Source: Roseobacter sp. MH60115
GTDB taxonomy: Bacteria; Pseudomonadota; Alphaproteobacteria; Rhodobacterales; Rhodobacteraceae
Reading direction: 5' to 3'
Assembly: GCF_015644665.1 (NCBI RefSeq)
Contig: NZ_JADOBQ010000002.1
Location: forward strand, 744,001 to 808,000
DNA: 64,000 nt
The notes below the pieces were generated by a model. It was given only the letters and a program-made list of their open reading frames with translations, searched no databases and was not told the DNA's origin. Below, in pieces: positions 8,258 through 16,880 of this stretch; the stretch's first letter is position 1; the number at the start of each line of letters is the position of its first letter. Made by a program: the position numbers and the translations under genes.

Positions 8258-9103
8258 TCAGACGGCTTTTTGTTTTTCGACGTTGCGCAGCCAATGAGGA
8301 CGCGTTGACGCAGCGGCAAAGTAATGACCCTGCAGGCAGTCCACACCGAGCCCGATGAGTGTTTCCGCATCTTCCTTGTTTTCGACGAACTCGGCGACGG
8401 TCAACATGTCGAAGTGGCGTGCAATGGAGACCAGCGCCGCCGTCAGCGCCTGATTGTCAGGGTCGGATGCGATCCCCTGGATGAACTGACCGTCAATTTT
8501 GAGAATGTCGAAATAGAAGTCCTTGAAGTAGCGCAACGCTGTATAACCCGCGCCAAAGTCATCCATGGCAAAGCTGATCCCCTCGATCTGCAACCGGTCC
8601 ATGAAATCCACCACCAGCTCCGGCACCAGCATGGCCGAGCTTTCCGTGATCTCCAGGATCAGCCGCTCGGCAATCATGGCGTTGCGGCTCAGCCAGCGAT
8701 CCAGCGTGCGGTTCCACTGGCGGTACCCGATGGAGCGCGCGGACATATTGATTGCAAGCCTCAGCCCCGGGTTGTCGTTCAGGGCCCGCAGCCCCAAACC
8801 CAAGGCCAGCGTATCAAGTTGACGGCCCAGTTCTGTATTCTCGATTGTGTCCATGAAGTCGCTGGCCGGAATGACACGGCCCGTTGAATCCAGAACACGG
8901 ATCAGGCCCTCGTAAAAGGCCACCTTGTCGGGCGCGCGGGCTTGCATGACCGGTTGGAAGGCCAGAAGAACCTGTTTGTGCTTGATGGCCTCTGCAACCA
9001 TGTCCACGGTGTTCCTGTCGCGCTGGGACAGGGCGAACTGCAGAGGGTTTTCCGCGCCTGGCGGCACGTCCGCAAATCGCTTTTTTCTCGGTCCGGCCAT
9101 CAT
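8258..9103 (-). CDS. EAL-domain cyclic-di-GMP phosphodiesterase
   Basis: A stand-alone EAL protein of about 281 residues that should hydrolyse cyclic di-GMP. The signature residues are all visible: YEGLIR (EGL in place of EAL), INMSARS, LEITES, MDDFGAGYTALRYF, DILKIDGQF, AEFVEN and LQGHYF. It is therefore likely active rather than degenerate. No GGDEF, sensor or membrane segment is present, so it is a cytosolic single-domain enzyme. Start unclear: adjacent ATGs at 9103 and 9100 follow GAGGG closely; another in-frame ATG at 9145 has a poorer site. Confidence 0.87.
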   Translation of the reverse strand: MMAGPRKKRFADVPPGAENPLQFALSQRDRNTVDMVAEAIKHKQVLLAFQPVMQARAPDKVAFYEGLIRVLDSTGRVIPASDFMDTIENTELGRQLDTLALGLGLRALNDNPGLRLAINMSARSIGYRQWNRTLDRWLSRNAMIAERLILEITESSAMLVPELVVDFMDRLQIEGISFAMDDFGAGYTALRYFKDFYFDILKIDGQFIQGIASDPDNQALTAALVSIARHFDMLTVAEFVENKEDAETLIGLGVDCLQGHYFAAASTRPHWLRNVEKQKAV

Positions 9104-9233
9104 GCCCTCGCATTGAAGTGGTTGCGTCACTCTATGACCACACATCCTAAAATCGCGTAAATATTCTCATTTTGTTCTAATTTGATTTGTGCTTTAATCG
9201 ATTGAAAACTAACGTAAACAAAAGGAAAACCCG

Positions 9234-9812
9234 ATGGAGCGGTGCGGTTGGGCAGGGCCAGAAGAAATCTATCTTGAATACCACGATACGGATTGGGGCG
9301 TGCCCGAGTATGACAGTCGTGCGCTGTGGGAAAAACTGGTTCTGGATGGATTTCAGGCCGGGTTGAGCTGGCTTACCATTTTGAAAAAGCGGGAGAATTT
9401 TCGCGCTGCCTTCGCGGGGTTCAATCCAGATGTGATTGCAGGCTGGGGCGAAGGTGAGATCGAGACCTTGCTCGCGGACCCCGGTATCATACGCCACCGG
9501 GGCAAGATCGAGGCGACGATCAGCAATGCTCGTGTCTGGCAGGAGATCGAAGCGCGTGAGGGGTTCGACAGATTTTTGTGGACCTATGTGGATGGCGCGC
9601 CGCTGCAGAACCAATGGCGGACACTGGAAGAGGTCCCGGCCTTCACGCCGCTTTCCACGCAAATCTCCAAGGACCTCAAGAAGGCAGGCTTTCGATTCTG
9701 CGGGCCGACAATCGTCTACGCCTTCATGCAGGCGGTCGGTATGGTCAATGATCATCTGGTGACCTGCCCGCGTCACAGGGCCGTTACGGATATGGCGGTA
9801 AAGGGGCGTTGA
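9234..9812 (+). CDS. tag: DNA-3-methyladenine glycosylase I
   Basis: Base-excision repair enzyme of 192 residues that removes 3-methyladenine from alkylated DNA. The N-terminal CGWAG, YHDTDWGVP and LDGFQAGLSWLTIL segments and the C-terminal HLVTCPRH contain the zinc ligands and active-site residues of the Tag family. Upstream is an AT-rich 130-base gap shared with the divergent EAL gene. The stop codon overlaps the -35 element of the rpsD promoter. Confidence 0.95.
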   Translation: MERCGWAGPEEIYLEYHDTDWGVPEYDSRALWEKLVLDGFQAGLSWLTILKKRENFRAAFAGFNPDVIAGWGEGEIETLLADPGIIRHRGKIEATISNARVWQEIEAREGFDRFLWTYVDGAPLQNQWRTLEEVPAFTPLSTQISKDLKKAGFRFCGPTIVYAFMQAVGMVNDHLVTCPRHRAVTDMAVKGR

Positions 9813-9836
9813 CTCTGCCTTTTTGCAAAGTATAAG
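9809..9836 (+). promoter_or_regulatory. Sigma-70-type promoter for rpsD
   Basis: TTGACT and TATAAG hexamers with a 16-base spacer. The -35 box overlaps the tag stop codon, so rpsD starts its own transcript with a leader of about 100 bases. Confidence 0.7.
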
Positions 9837-9842
9837 CGCGGT

Positions 9843-9944
9843 TTCATTGGTGTTGGTGGCCCCCGCAAGGGACAGCCTGTCAGGCGCAAGCCAGAGGACA
9901 ACGCCCTTCACGCCCGTCTGGGCATCTTTAGAAGGAGATCAGCC
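9843..9944 (+). promoter_or_regulatory. Structured rpsD leader
   Basis: The untranslated leader holds three compact hairpins: CCC-GCAA-GGG (9862-9871), GGC-GCAA-GCC (9883-9892) and GCCC-GTCT-GGGC (9912-9923). They are followed by AAGGAG before the GTG start. S4 represses its own synthesis through mRNA structure in other bacteria, so an autoregulatory element is possible. A 32-codon frame starting GTG at 9850 ends in a TGA overlapping the rpsD GTG, which may be chance. Confidence 0.4.
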
Positions 9945-10565
9945 GTGACCAAACGCACGTCTGCCAAGTACAAAATCGACCGCCGTATGGGCGAAAACAT
10001 CTGGGGCCGTCCGAAATCCCCGGTGAACCGCCGCGAATATGGCCCCGGCCAGCACGGTCAGCGCCGCAAGGGCAAACTCAGCGATTTCGGCATTCAGCTG
10101 CGCGCCAAGCAGAAGCTCAAGGGCTACTACGGCGACCTGACCGAAAAGCAGTTCCGCCGCATCTACGCCGAAGCCGAGCGTGTCAAAGGCGACACCGGTG
10201 AAAACCTGATCGGTCTGCTGGAGCGTCGCCTGGACGCCGTCGTCTATCGCTCCAAATTCGTTGCAACCGTTTTCGCGGCACGCCAGTTCGTGAACCACGG
10301 CCACGTGAAAGTGAACGGCAAGAAGGTCAACATCCCGTCCTACCGCGTGCAGGAAGGTGACGTGATCGAAGTCCGCGACCGCTCCAAACAGATCGCCGTC
10401 GTGCTCGAAGCGACACAATTGCCTGAGCGTGACGTGCCGGATTACATCGAGGCCGATCATTCCAAAATGACCGCGAAATTCGTGCGCACACCGGCCTTGG
10501 GCGACGTGCCCTACCCGGTGATGATGGAACCGAACCTCGTCGTCGAATTCTACGCGAAAAACTAA
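9945..10565 (+). CDS. rpsD: 30S ribosomal protein S4
   Basis: Primary 16S rRNA-binding protein that nucleates 30S assembly. All of the 206 residues match the S4 layout: N-terminal [26 protein letters not shown] (given as its two parts [10 protein letters not shown] and [11 protein letters not shown]), then the S4 RNA-binding domain with [11 protein letters not shown] and [19 protein letters not shown]. Start is GTG at 9945 with AAGGAG eight bases upstream. It is monocistronic between its own promoter and a strong terminator. Confidence 0.98.
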   Translation: MTKRTSAKYKIDRRMGENIWGRPKSPVNRREYGPGQHGQRRKGKLSDFGIQLRAKQKLKGYYGDLTEKQFRRIYAEAERVKGDTGENLIGLLERRLDAVVYRSKFVATVFAARQFVNHGHVKVNGKKVNIPSYRVQEGDVIEVRDRSKQIAVVLEATQLPERDVPDYIEADHSKMTAKFVRTPALGDVPYPVMMEPNLVVEFYAKN

Positions 10566-10585
10566 GGTTTTTCCCAAGCCGTTTC

Positions 10586-10624
10586 AGAAAGCCGCGTCGC
10601 ACGTCCGACGCGGCTTTCTTTTTG
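10586..10624 (+). terminator. Rho-independent terminator of rpsD
   Basis: Fourteen-base perfect stem AGAAAGCCGCGTCG / CGACGCGGCTTTCT with a six-base loop, followed by a T run. It starts 20 bases after the rpsD stop and abuts the end of the convergent methyltransferase gene. Confidence 0.92.
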
Positions 10625-10625
10625 C

Positions 10626-11246
10626 TCAGACTGCCCGTGCAACAACGCCGAAACTGGTCCTCGACGGCGGTCCGGCGGGAAAGCTGTAATGCGCCTCGAC
10701 GGCGAAACCCGCAGCCCGCAACAGCTCGTCGATTTCCCGCGGTCGAAATGTCCGGTGCCGCCATTGCAGCCAGATGATCACGTTGCACCAATGGGGCTTG
10801 GAGACGGACATCCACAGCCGCGCCCCGGGGCGCGCCATCGACCGCATCGCCTTAAGTGCGCTGAGCGGATCGTCGAAATGTTCGATGACATGGGCGGCAA
10901 GCAGCACGTCAAACGAACCCAGCCGGGCCTCTTCAAGACCGATATCGCAGGTTTCGGAGTTGACCCCGCGCTGCGCCAATGCGCCTTTGGCAAATTTCAG
11001 CATCGCCGGCGAGCGATCCAGCAGCACCATCCGGTCAGGCGCGCCGTGCAGGGCTGTCCAGGCCTCGGCCATGGCGCCGGTCCCGGTCCCGATGTCGATC
11101 ACCTCGATGCGCGCGGGCAGGTCGGGTCTGCGATCCGACAGAAACCCCAGATAGCCGTCGTAATAGCCCAAAACCCGCATCTTGTCGGACCAATTTGGCG
11201 CAACAGCTTCGTAAGGATCTTCAGGGCCCGAACCAACATGTTCCAT
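10626..11246 (-). CDS. Class I SAM-dependent methyltransferase
   Basis: A 206-residue methyltransferase. Motif I is VIDIGTGTGAMAEAW, followed by the acidic VLLDRSPAML and a motif IV-like AAHVIEHFDDPL, typical of the UbiE/MT11-like small-molecule group. ATG at 11246 gives the start MEHVGSGPEDPYEAVAPNW; an upstream TTG at 11294 is less likely. Convergent with rpsD and monocistronic. The substrate cannot be predicted. Confidence 0.8.
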   Translation of the reverse strand: MEHVGSGPEDPYEAVAPNWSDKMRVLGYYDGYLGFLSDRRPDLPARIEVIDIGTGTGAMAEAWTALHGAPDRMVLLDRSPAMLKFAKGALAQRGVNSETCDIGLEEARLGSFDVLLAAHVIEHFDDPLSALKAMRSMARPGARLWMSVSKPHWCNVIIWLQWRHRTFRPREIDELLRAAGFAVEAHYSFPAGPPSRTSFGVVARAV

Positions 11247-11430
11247 GGCATGTTTCTCGCATGGATGAGGTGGGGTGAAAAGGGCGCCGTCCAAGGGAGG
11301 TCAGCCGGGCAAATCGATCAAGTTACGTTACGTTGGAAACAGTCTGTTGAGCGGTTCTCCGCTTGACCGAAAGGCAGCGGGAACATAACTGGAACTTTGA
11401 AAATACAGTAAAAATTTTATGGAGTGCGTA

Positions 11431-12192
11431 ATGAGTATCAACAAGGTGGCTCTTGCAGCCGTTCTAACCCTGGCCAGCACCTTTGGTGCCAGTGCCGCGA
11501 CAATCACAGTCTCGACCTTCGATACGGCAACCTACAACGGTGGCTTCGGGGCGCCGGGCAATGTCGGAGAAGATTTCGAGCGGCTGGGTGGGTCCAAAGG
11601 CGAGGGCGAGGTTGGTCCCGCACTTTCCACCTCCGTGGGCACATTCAAGACGCTGGGCGGCACAGGCTCGGGCGGGTCCGTGATCGGCACCGGTACAGAG
11701 CTCGCGCTGCGGGACGGCAAGGTCTTTGGCCGCAAGAACACGGTCCCGCAGGGCGGATCGTGGTTCCTGGACAGCAACGACACCTGGGGCATGAACTGGG
11801 CGGTCAGCACGGGCGGATTGTTCAACCGGTTGTCCTTTGTCCTGAACGACGGCAGTGACCAGGGCGCCTTCCTGCGCATCGTCGCTGGCGGTATCTCCAA
11901 GGAGTTGCGCACTGGCGGCAGGCTGCCTAACGGCAACGCACGCACGGTAGAGATCGATTTCGGTCAGGCGGTGTCCTCTGCGGAAATCGTTCTGGGCAAT
12001 TTCTTCACGTCCGGCGGCGACAGATACAAGCTGAACGATGGCTTCTCCATCGATGGCATTGCGGTCACTTCCGTTGACGATAACAACCAGCCTGACCCGG
12101 TGCCGCTGCCTGCATCTGCTCTACTGCTGGGGGCCGCAGTGGGCGGGCTTGGCTGGGCTGGCCGCCGCAAGGCCAAAGCGCGCAAGGCCTGA
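11431..12192 (+). CDS. Exported VPLPA-CTERM protein
   Basis: A 253-residue secreted protein. Residues 1-26 form a signal peptide ending near ASAATI. The body is glycine- and serine-rich without a recognised domain. The C-terminus has VPLPASALLLGAAVGGLGW followed by GRRKAKARKA, which is the VPLPA-CTERM sorting signal: short motif, hydrophobic helix, basic tail. Such proteins are processed by an exosortase and are usually linked to exopolysaccharide production; no exosortase is in this window. ATG at 11431 has GGAG seven bases upstream. A possible promoter, TTGACC (11363) with CATAAC (11384), lies upstream. Monocistronic with a terminator. Confidence 0.85.
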   Translation: MSINKVALAAVLTLASTFGASAATITVSTFDTATYNGGFGAPGNVGEDFERLGGSKGEGEVGPALSTSVGTFKTLGGTGSGGSVIGTGTELALRDGKVFGRKNTVPQGGSWFLDSNDTWGMNWAVSTGGLFNRLSFVLNDGSDQGAFLRIVAGGISKELRTGGRLPNGNARTVEIDFGQAVSSAEIVLGNFFTSGGDRYKLNDGFSIDGIAVTSVDDNNQPDPVPLPASALLLGAAVGGLGWAGRRKAKARKA

Positions 12193-12274
12193 CCACCGAG
12201 ACGCTGCCGTCAGGTAGGGTTCCTGTACAGACCCGACACCTCTCGAGGTGCGGGGTGATCGCCAGAATATGAAG

Positions 12275-12303
12275 AGGGGTCCGCACAGTCGGGCCCCTTT
12301 TTG
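12275..12303 (+). terminator. Rho-independent terminator
   Basis: Eight-base stem AGGGGTCC / GGGCCCCT (one G-T pair) with an eight-base loop, followed by TTTTT. It lies 83 bases after the VPLPA-CTERM gene. Confidence 0.75.
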
Positions 12304-12406
12304 TTGCCATGCGGAGCGGATGGGGCGCTTATGCGGAGGGCGGTAACTTTGACGGTGGCACAGCGTGCGGCACATCGCTAATGTCCGCCGGACAGGAGAT
12401 GACCCC

Positions 12407-13492
12407 ATGACGACTGCAATCCGCGTACAACCCGGCATAATGGATATCGCCCTTTACCAGGGCGGTGCTTCCCAGATTGACGGGCAGGCCGATCCGCTCA
12501 AGCTGAGCTCCAACGAGAACCCTTTTGGCGCCAGCCCCAAGGCTGCGGAGGCGGTCGCGGACGCTGCCCTGAAGCTGCATCGTTACCCCTCGACCGACCA
12601 TGCGCGTTTGCGCCAGTCCATCGCGGAGGTGCATGGGTTAGCGCCGGAGCGGATCATCTGTGGTGTGGGTTCTGATGAAATCCTGACGCTGCTTGCCATG
12701 GCCTTTGCCGGGCCGGGGGATGAGGTGCTCTACACAGAGCACGGGTTTTCGCTCTACCGCATCTTCGCGCTTTCCGCCGGAGCGACGCCCGTGGTGGCCC
12801 CTGAAACAGACCGCCGCGTCGACGTGGATGCGCTGATTGCGAAGATCACACAAGCGACACGCCTGATCTACATTGCGAACCCGGCGAATCCCACGGGCAC
12901 GGCGCTGGATAGGGTAGAGCTTACCCGACTGGCGGACGCGGTGCCCGAGAATTGCCTCTTGGTTCTGGATGGTGCCTATGCGGAGTTCTTCGACGGCTAT
13001 GATGGTGGCGCTTCCCTTGTCACAGCGCGCGCCAATGTGGTGATGACCCGCACGTTCTCCAAGCTCTATGGGCTTGGGGGGCTGCGCGTCGGGTGGGGCT
13101 ATGCATCCCGGGACATCATTGACGTGCTCAACCGTATTCGGGGGCCCTTCAACATGTCGAGCGTCGCGCTATCCGGGGCGGAGGCGGCGGTAAACGACCG
13201 CCGTTTTGTAGAGACCTGCCTGACAGAGAACGCGGAACAGCGCGCCCGGCTTGTCGGCGGGCTGCGCCAGCTTGGTATTGCCTGCGATGACAGTCAGGCC
13301 AACTTCGTGATGGCTCGTTTTGCCGATGAGGATGAGGCACTGGCCGCAGATGCGCATCTAAAGTCGGTGGGCATTCTCGTGCGTCTCGTGAAAGGCTACG
13401 GCTTTCCCGAGGCGCTACGGATCACCGTGGGCCGGGCCGAAGACGTCACGCGCGTGCTCGACGCGCTTGCGAACTTCAAGGGCGCGGCATGA
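12407..13492 (+). CDS. hisC: Histidinol-phosphate aminotransferase
   Basis: PLP-dependent class II aminotransferase of 361 residues. Visible motifs are LSSNENPFGASPKA at the N-terminus, NPANPTGT, VLDGAYAEF, and the PLP lysine in TFSKLYGLGGLRVGWGY. HisC works in histidine synthesis, and members next to a cyclohexadienyl dehydrogenase often act on prephenate or phenylpyruvate. Here the stop overlaps tyrC as ATGA, so an aromatic amino-acid role is plausible. ATG at 12407 has AGGAG eight bases upstream. Confidence 0.92.
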   Translation: MTTAIRVQPGIMDIALYQGGASQIDGQADPLKLSSNENPFGASPKAAEAVADAALKLHRYPSTDHARLRQSIAEVHGLAPERIICGVGSDEILTLLAMAFAGPGDEVLYTEHGFSLYRIFALSAGATPVVAPETDRRVDVDALIAKITQATRLIYIANPANPTGTALDRVELTRLADAVPENCLLVLDGAYAEFFDGYDGGASLVTARANVVMTRTFSKLYGLGGLRVGWGYASRDIIDVLNRIRGPFNMSSVALSGAEAAVNDRRFVETCLTENAEQRARLVGGLRQLGIACDDSQANFVMARFADEDEALAADAHLKSVGILVRLVKGYGFPEALRITVGRAEDVTRVLDALANFKGAA

Positions 13493-14409
13493 GCGTGATC
13501 TATGATCGGGTGGCCCTCATCGGGCTCGGGTTGATCGCCTCCTCAATGTTCTGGGCCATGAAGCGGGGCGGGCTTGCGGGCGAGGTGACGGGCTATGCCC
13601 GTAGCGTCGAGACCCGCGACACTGCCCGCCGCATCGGTCTATGTGACCGCGTGTGCGACAGTGCCGCCGATGCCGTGGAAGGTGCCGATCTCGTAATCCT
13701 CTGCGTGCCGGTGGGCGTCATGGGTGCGATTGCAGCCGAAATTGCAGACAGCCTGAAACCCGGCGCGACCGTTACCGATGTCGGCTCCGTCAAGCGGGAT
13801 GTGATCGAGAATGTCGCACCACATCTGCCCGACACCGTTCATTTCATCCCCGGCCATCCCCTTGCCGGAACCGAGCATTCAGGCCCCGAATCCGGCTTCG
13901 CGGAGCTTTTTGACAACCGCTGGTGCCTATTGGTGCCGGTGCCCGGCTCAGACCCGGCGGCCGTTGCGCGACTGCGCGCGCTCTGGGAAGGCCTGGGCAG
14001 CAACGTCGAAGAGATGGAGGCGGATCACCACGATCTGGTGCTCGCCGTGACCAGCCATGCGCCGCACCTGATTGCCTACACGATGGTGGGCGTGGCGGAC
14101 GACCTGCGCCGCGTGACCGACAGCGAGGTCATCCAGTATTCCGCCGCCGGATTTCGCGACTTTACCCGCATCGCCGCCAGTGACCCGACCATGTGGCGCG
14201 ATGTGTTCCTGACCAACAAGGATGCGACACTGGAAATTCTGGGGCGCTTTACGGAGGAATTGTTCGCGTTACAGCGCGCCATTCGCACCGGCGACGGCGA
14301 TCATCTGCACGATTACTTCACTCGCACCCGTGCGATCCGCAGGGGCATCATCGAGGCGGGGCAGGACACGGACGCGCCCGATTTCGGACGGGCAAAGAAA
14401 TCCTCGTGA
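13489..14409 (+). CDS. tyrC: Prephenate/arogenate dehydrogenase
   Basis: A 306-residue TyrA-type dehydrogenase of the cyclohexadienyl class in tyrosine synthesis. The N-terminal Rossmann loop is VALIGLGLIASSMFWAMKRG, and the catalytic histidine lies in the GHPLAGTEHSGP motif. No chorismate mutase or ACT domain is present. It overlaps hisC upstream (ATGA) and the extensin-like gene downstream (GTGA), forming a tight three-gene unit. Prephenate versus arogenate as substrate cannot be told from the sequence. Confidence 0.9.
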   Translation: MSVIYDRVALIGLGLIASSMFWAMKRGGLAGEVTGYARSVETRDTARRIGLCDRVCDSAADAVEGADLVILCVPVGVMGAIAAEIADSLKPGATVTDVGSVKRDVIENVAPHLPDTVHFIPGHPLAGTEHSGPESGFAELFDNRWCLLVPVPGSDPAAVARLRALWEGLGSNVEEMEADHHDLVLAVTSHAPHLIAYTMVGVADDLRRVTDSEVIQYSAAGFRDFTRIAASDPTMWRDVFLTNKDATLEILGRFTEELFALQRAIRTGDGDHLHDYFTRTRAIRRGIIEAGQDTDAPDFGRAKKSS

Positions 14410-15206
14410 AAGCCTGGGTGCTTCTTTTCACGGTCATTGCCGGTGTTGCGCTTGCTGAGGTGCCCGATACCTCCAAACGGCCTGTGGGCCGCCCGGGGTC
14501 AACCGCAGGCGGGGCACTTCCCGTCAATCTGGACCCTTCCGGGGCCATCACCTCTCCCGCCCGTTCGCCTGAGGCACAGGTCACGATGGTGCGGGGCAAT
14601 GCTCCCAGAACATCGCTGAGACCCCAGAAACGCACCCGGGCCGTCCGTAGACTCATACGTCAGCACCAGAAATTGCGCGCAAGAGGCGCGGTGTGTGGTG
14701 ATCCCGATATTCAGGGCGACGTTATCGGTCGCGTGCCGGGCAGGATTTCCGGCTGCGGGGTGACGCAGGCCGTGCGGGTGAAATCGGTGTCTGACGTGAC
14801 GCTCAGCCAGCGGGCGATCATGGACTGTGGCACGGCGCAGGCGTTGAAGACGTGGATCGAAGGGTCGGTGAAACCCACGCTCCGCACATCCGGTGGCGGG
14901 GTCGCGGGCCTGCGGGTGGCGGCGCATTACGCCTGTCGGACACGGAACAACAAGAAAGGCGCGCGGATTTCCGAGCACGGCAAGGGGCGCGCCATCGATA
15001 TCTCGGGGTTTCGGCTGCGAGATGGCTCGACCATCTCCGTTCTCAAGGGTTGGACCGCGCGGGGCAGCAGCCAGGCCCTGCGCCGGATGCACCGCGATGC
15101 CTGCGGGCCGTTCGGGACGGTTCTGGGGCCGAATGCCGATAGGTTTCACCGCGACCACTTTCACTTCGATACGGCGCGGTACCGCAGCGGTACCTACTGC
15201 CGTTAA
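14406..15206 (+). CDS. Exported extensin-like peptidase-fold protein
   Basis: A 266-residue protein with a 17-residue signal peptide (MKAWVLLFTVIAGVALA) and a basic, proline-containing linker. The C-terminal extensin-like domain has paired cysteines and SEHGKGRAIDISGF plus HRDHFHFDT, matching the zinc ligands of M15-type D-Ala peptidases. It may act on peptidoglycan in the periplasm. The GTG start overlaps the tyrC stop. The 3' end overlaps the convergent DUF2125 gene by 4 bases. Start chosen because it gives a clean signal peptide. Confidence 0.85.
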   Translation: MKAWVLLFTVIAGVALAEVPDTSKRPVGRPGSTAGGALPVNLDPSGAITSPARSPEAQVTMVRGNAPRTSLRPQKRTRAVRRLIRQHQKLRARGAVCGDPDIQGDVIGRVPGRISGCGVTQAVRVKSVSDVTLSQRAIMDCGTAQALKTWIEGSVKPTLRTSGGGVAGLRVAAHYACRTRNNKKGARISEHGKGRAIDISGFRLRDGSTISVLKGWTARGSSQALRRMHRDACGPFGTVLGPNADRFHRDHFHFDTARYRSGTYCR

Positions 15207-16207
15207 CGCAAAACCAGCTGCGGCGCTTGGCCCAGTGGCACAAACCCCAATAAAATCAGACCTTTCCTGAGCGTTAGGTCCACATTAATGGACCGTGGAT
15301 CGCCCGTGGCCTGAGCGAGAGCGGACAGCACGCTTTCGGCTTGAGGCCGCACGGCAGACGGTAGCACGCCGGCGGCTTCGGCCAGGGTGAGCATCTCCCG
15401 CCAGTTGCGGGCCTGCAGGGACAGGGTGCCCTCCGGTGTGCCCTGCGCATCGATGGTCAGATCTGCGGCGGCACGCAGCTGCAGATCCCCCCACGCGGCC
15501 TCGGCCAGGTCGATCCGGAGGCTACGGGGTTGCGGGCGCGCAACCTCGATGGCGCGACGGTCCCAAACCCGGTCGAAGGCAACCTGCATGTCCAGCGCAA
15601 ACTTGTCGAATGTCAGTGGCCAGTTTGTCGGAACGCGCAAGGCCGTACGCGGCACCGTGCCGGGTTGCAGACCGGCGGCGTTCAGGGCAACGGTATAGCT
15701 GGCCTGGCCCGCCGCGACCTGCTGCACGGAGACGTTCAGATCGGCGGCGGAAAGAACATCCCCCATATGCGCGCTCAGCGACCATGCACCGGAGGTGACC
15801 TGCGCCGCTTCGAGGTCCAATGCGCTGCCGGGTTTCAGGCGCAAATGTGCCACGGCCTGATCCATGTCCAGGGTGGCGCGGCCCTCCGGGCTGGCGAAGG
15901 TGACCGGATCCTGCGGCAGTCGCACCGTCACGTCACCGGGCCACCATGCGGGAGCGGAGAAGGTGACGCCGCTGGTGGTCACCGCCACGCCGGTCTCGGG
16001 GTCCACAAGTGCCGGCAGCGTCATCACGGCGTCGAACCGCAGCGGAAAGCCGGAGACATCCAAACCGCCGAAATCGGCCTGCCAGCCTTCCGCGCGGCGA
16101 TCTGCGAACCACTGCTCTGTTGCCTGTCGCGCGGCCTGCGCCGCCCAGATCCACCAGCCACCCCAGATCAGTGCCAAAACCAAGGCCGCCCAAATCACCC
16201 GACGCAT
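15203..16207 (-). CDS. DUF2125 envelope protein
   Basis: A 334-residue protein with an N-terminal hydrophobic helix (ALVLALIWGGWWIWAA, residues 8-23) and a long beta-rich body. The FADRRAEGWQADFGGLDVSG segment, followed by GFPLRFD, is typical of DUF2125 proteins of Alphaproteobacteria. It is probably anchored in the inner membrane with its body in the periplasm. AGAGG lies eight bases upstream of the ATG at 16207. The family function is unknown; its repeated beta pattern resembles lipid-handling AsmA-type domains, which is only an impression. Confidence 0.8.
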   Translation of the reverse strand: MRRVIWAALVLALIWGGWWIWAAQAARQATEQWFADRRAEGWQADFGGLDVSGFPLRFDAVMTLPALVDPETGVAVTTSGVTFSAPAWWPGDVTVRLPQDPVTFASPEGRATLDMDQAVAHLRLKPGSALDLEAAQVTSGAWSLSAHMGDVLSAADLNVSVQQVAAGQASYTVALNAAGLQPGTVPRTALRVPTNWPLTFDKFALDMQVAFDRVWDRRAIEVARPQPRSLRIDLAEAAWGDLQLRAAADLTIDAQGTPEGTLSLQARNWREMLTLAEAAGVLPSAVRPQAESVLSALAQATGDPRSINVDLTLRKGLILLGFVPLGQAPQLVLR

Positions 16208-16273
16208 CGCAGACCTCTTTGCGTTTTCCGTTGATTTGAGGTTTACGCAATGCAGCCAAGGAGAACCAGTAAG

Positions 16274-16804
16274 ATGACGATGTGGGTATTCGGCTACGGC
16301 AGCCTGTTGTGGAACCCCGGATTTGACGTGGCCGAGCAGGTGGTGGCCAAGCTGCCCGGCTATTCGCGATCCTTCTGCATGTGGTCCATTCACCATCGCG
16401 GCACCGAAGACGATCCGGGTCTTGTGCTGGCCCTGGATGAGGAACCCGCCCATGCCTGTGAGGGTGTGGCCCTCGCCGTGCGGGCGGGTGCAGAGGAGGC
16501 CACACTGACCTACCTGCGTGAGCGCGAGTTGATCTCTTCGGCTTACCTTGAACGGGAACTGGACGTCGATCTGGTGGACGGACGTCGGGTACAGGCGCTG
16601 GCCTACATCATCAACCGCGAGCACCGCCAGTATTGTGGGGGCATGCCGCTGGAAGAGCAGGCGCAGATCATCGCCCGCGCGGCCGGTGGCATGGGGCCGA
16701 ACACCGAATATCTCTACAATACGGCAAGCCATCTGACAGAGATCGGTCTGCATGATCCCGACCTTGAATGGCTGAGCCAGCGGGTGCGCCATCTGAGCGC
16801 ATAA
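16274..16804 (+). CDS. ChaC-type gamma-glutamylcyclotransferase
   Basis: A 176-residue enzyme that likely splits glutathione into 5-oxoproline and Cys-Gly. The N-terminal substrate loop VFGYGSLLWNPGF is diagnostic, the catalytic glutamate lies in LRERELIS, and QYCGGMPLEEQA is a ChaC feature. It is divergent from the DUF2125 gene and sits 76 bases before the MotA-like gene. Acting in the cytosol, it fits glutathione turnover, as does gloB at 22.6 kb. Confidence 0.9.
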   Translation: MTMWVFGYGSLLWNPGFDVAEQVVAKLPGYSRSFCMWSIHHRGTEDDPGLVLALDEEPAHACEGVALAVRAGAEEATLTYLRERELISSAYLERELDVDLVDGRRVQALAYIINREHRQYCGGMPLEEQAQIIARAAGGMGPNTEYLYNTASHLTEIGLHDPDLEWLSQRVRHLSA

Positions 16805-16880
16805 ATCCTTGGCGCTTGCGCTGGTTTTCAGTGTAAGCTGCCGCCAGAGCAGAAGAATAAAGCGCGGGGAGCAATTGCGC

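Noticed and set aside
7052-8308. A 418-residue plus-strand frame
   Set aside because: Antisense to phaA; composition rich in His/Arg/Gly and no domain.
9850-9948. A 32-codon leader peptide before rpsD
   Set aside because: It overlaps the rpsD GTG as a coupled gene would, but has no ribosome site and may be chance; kept only as a remark in the leader entry.
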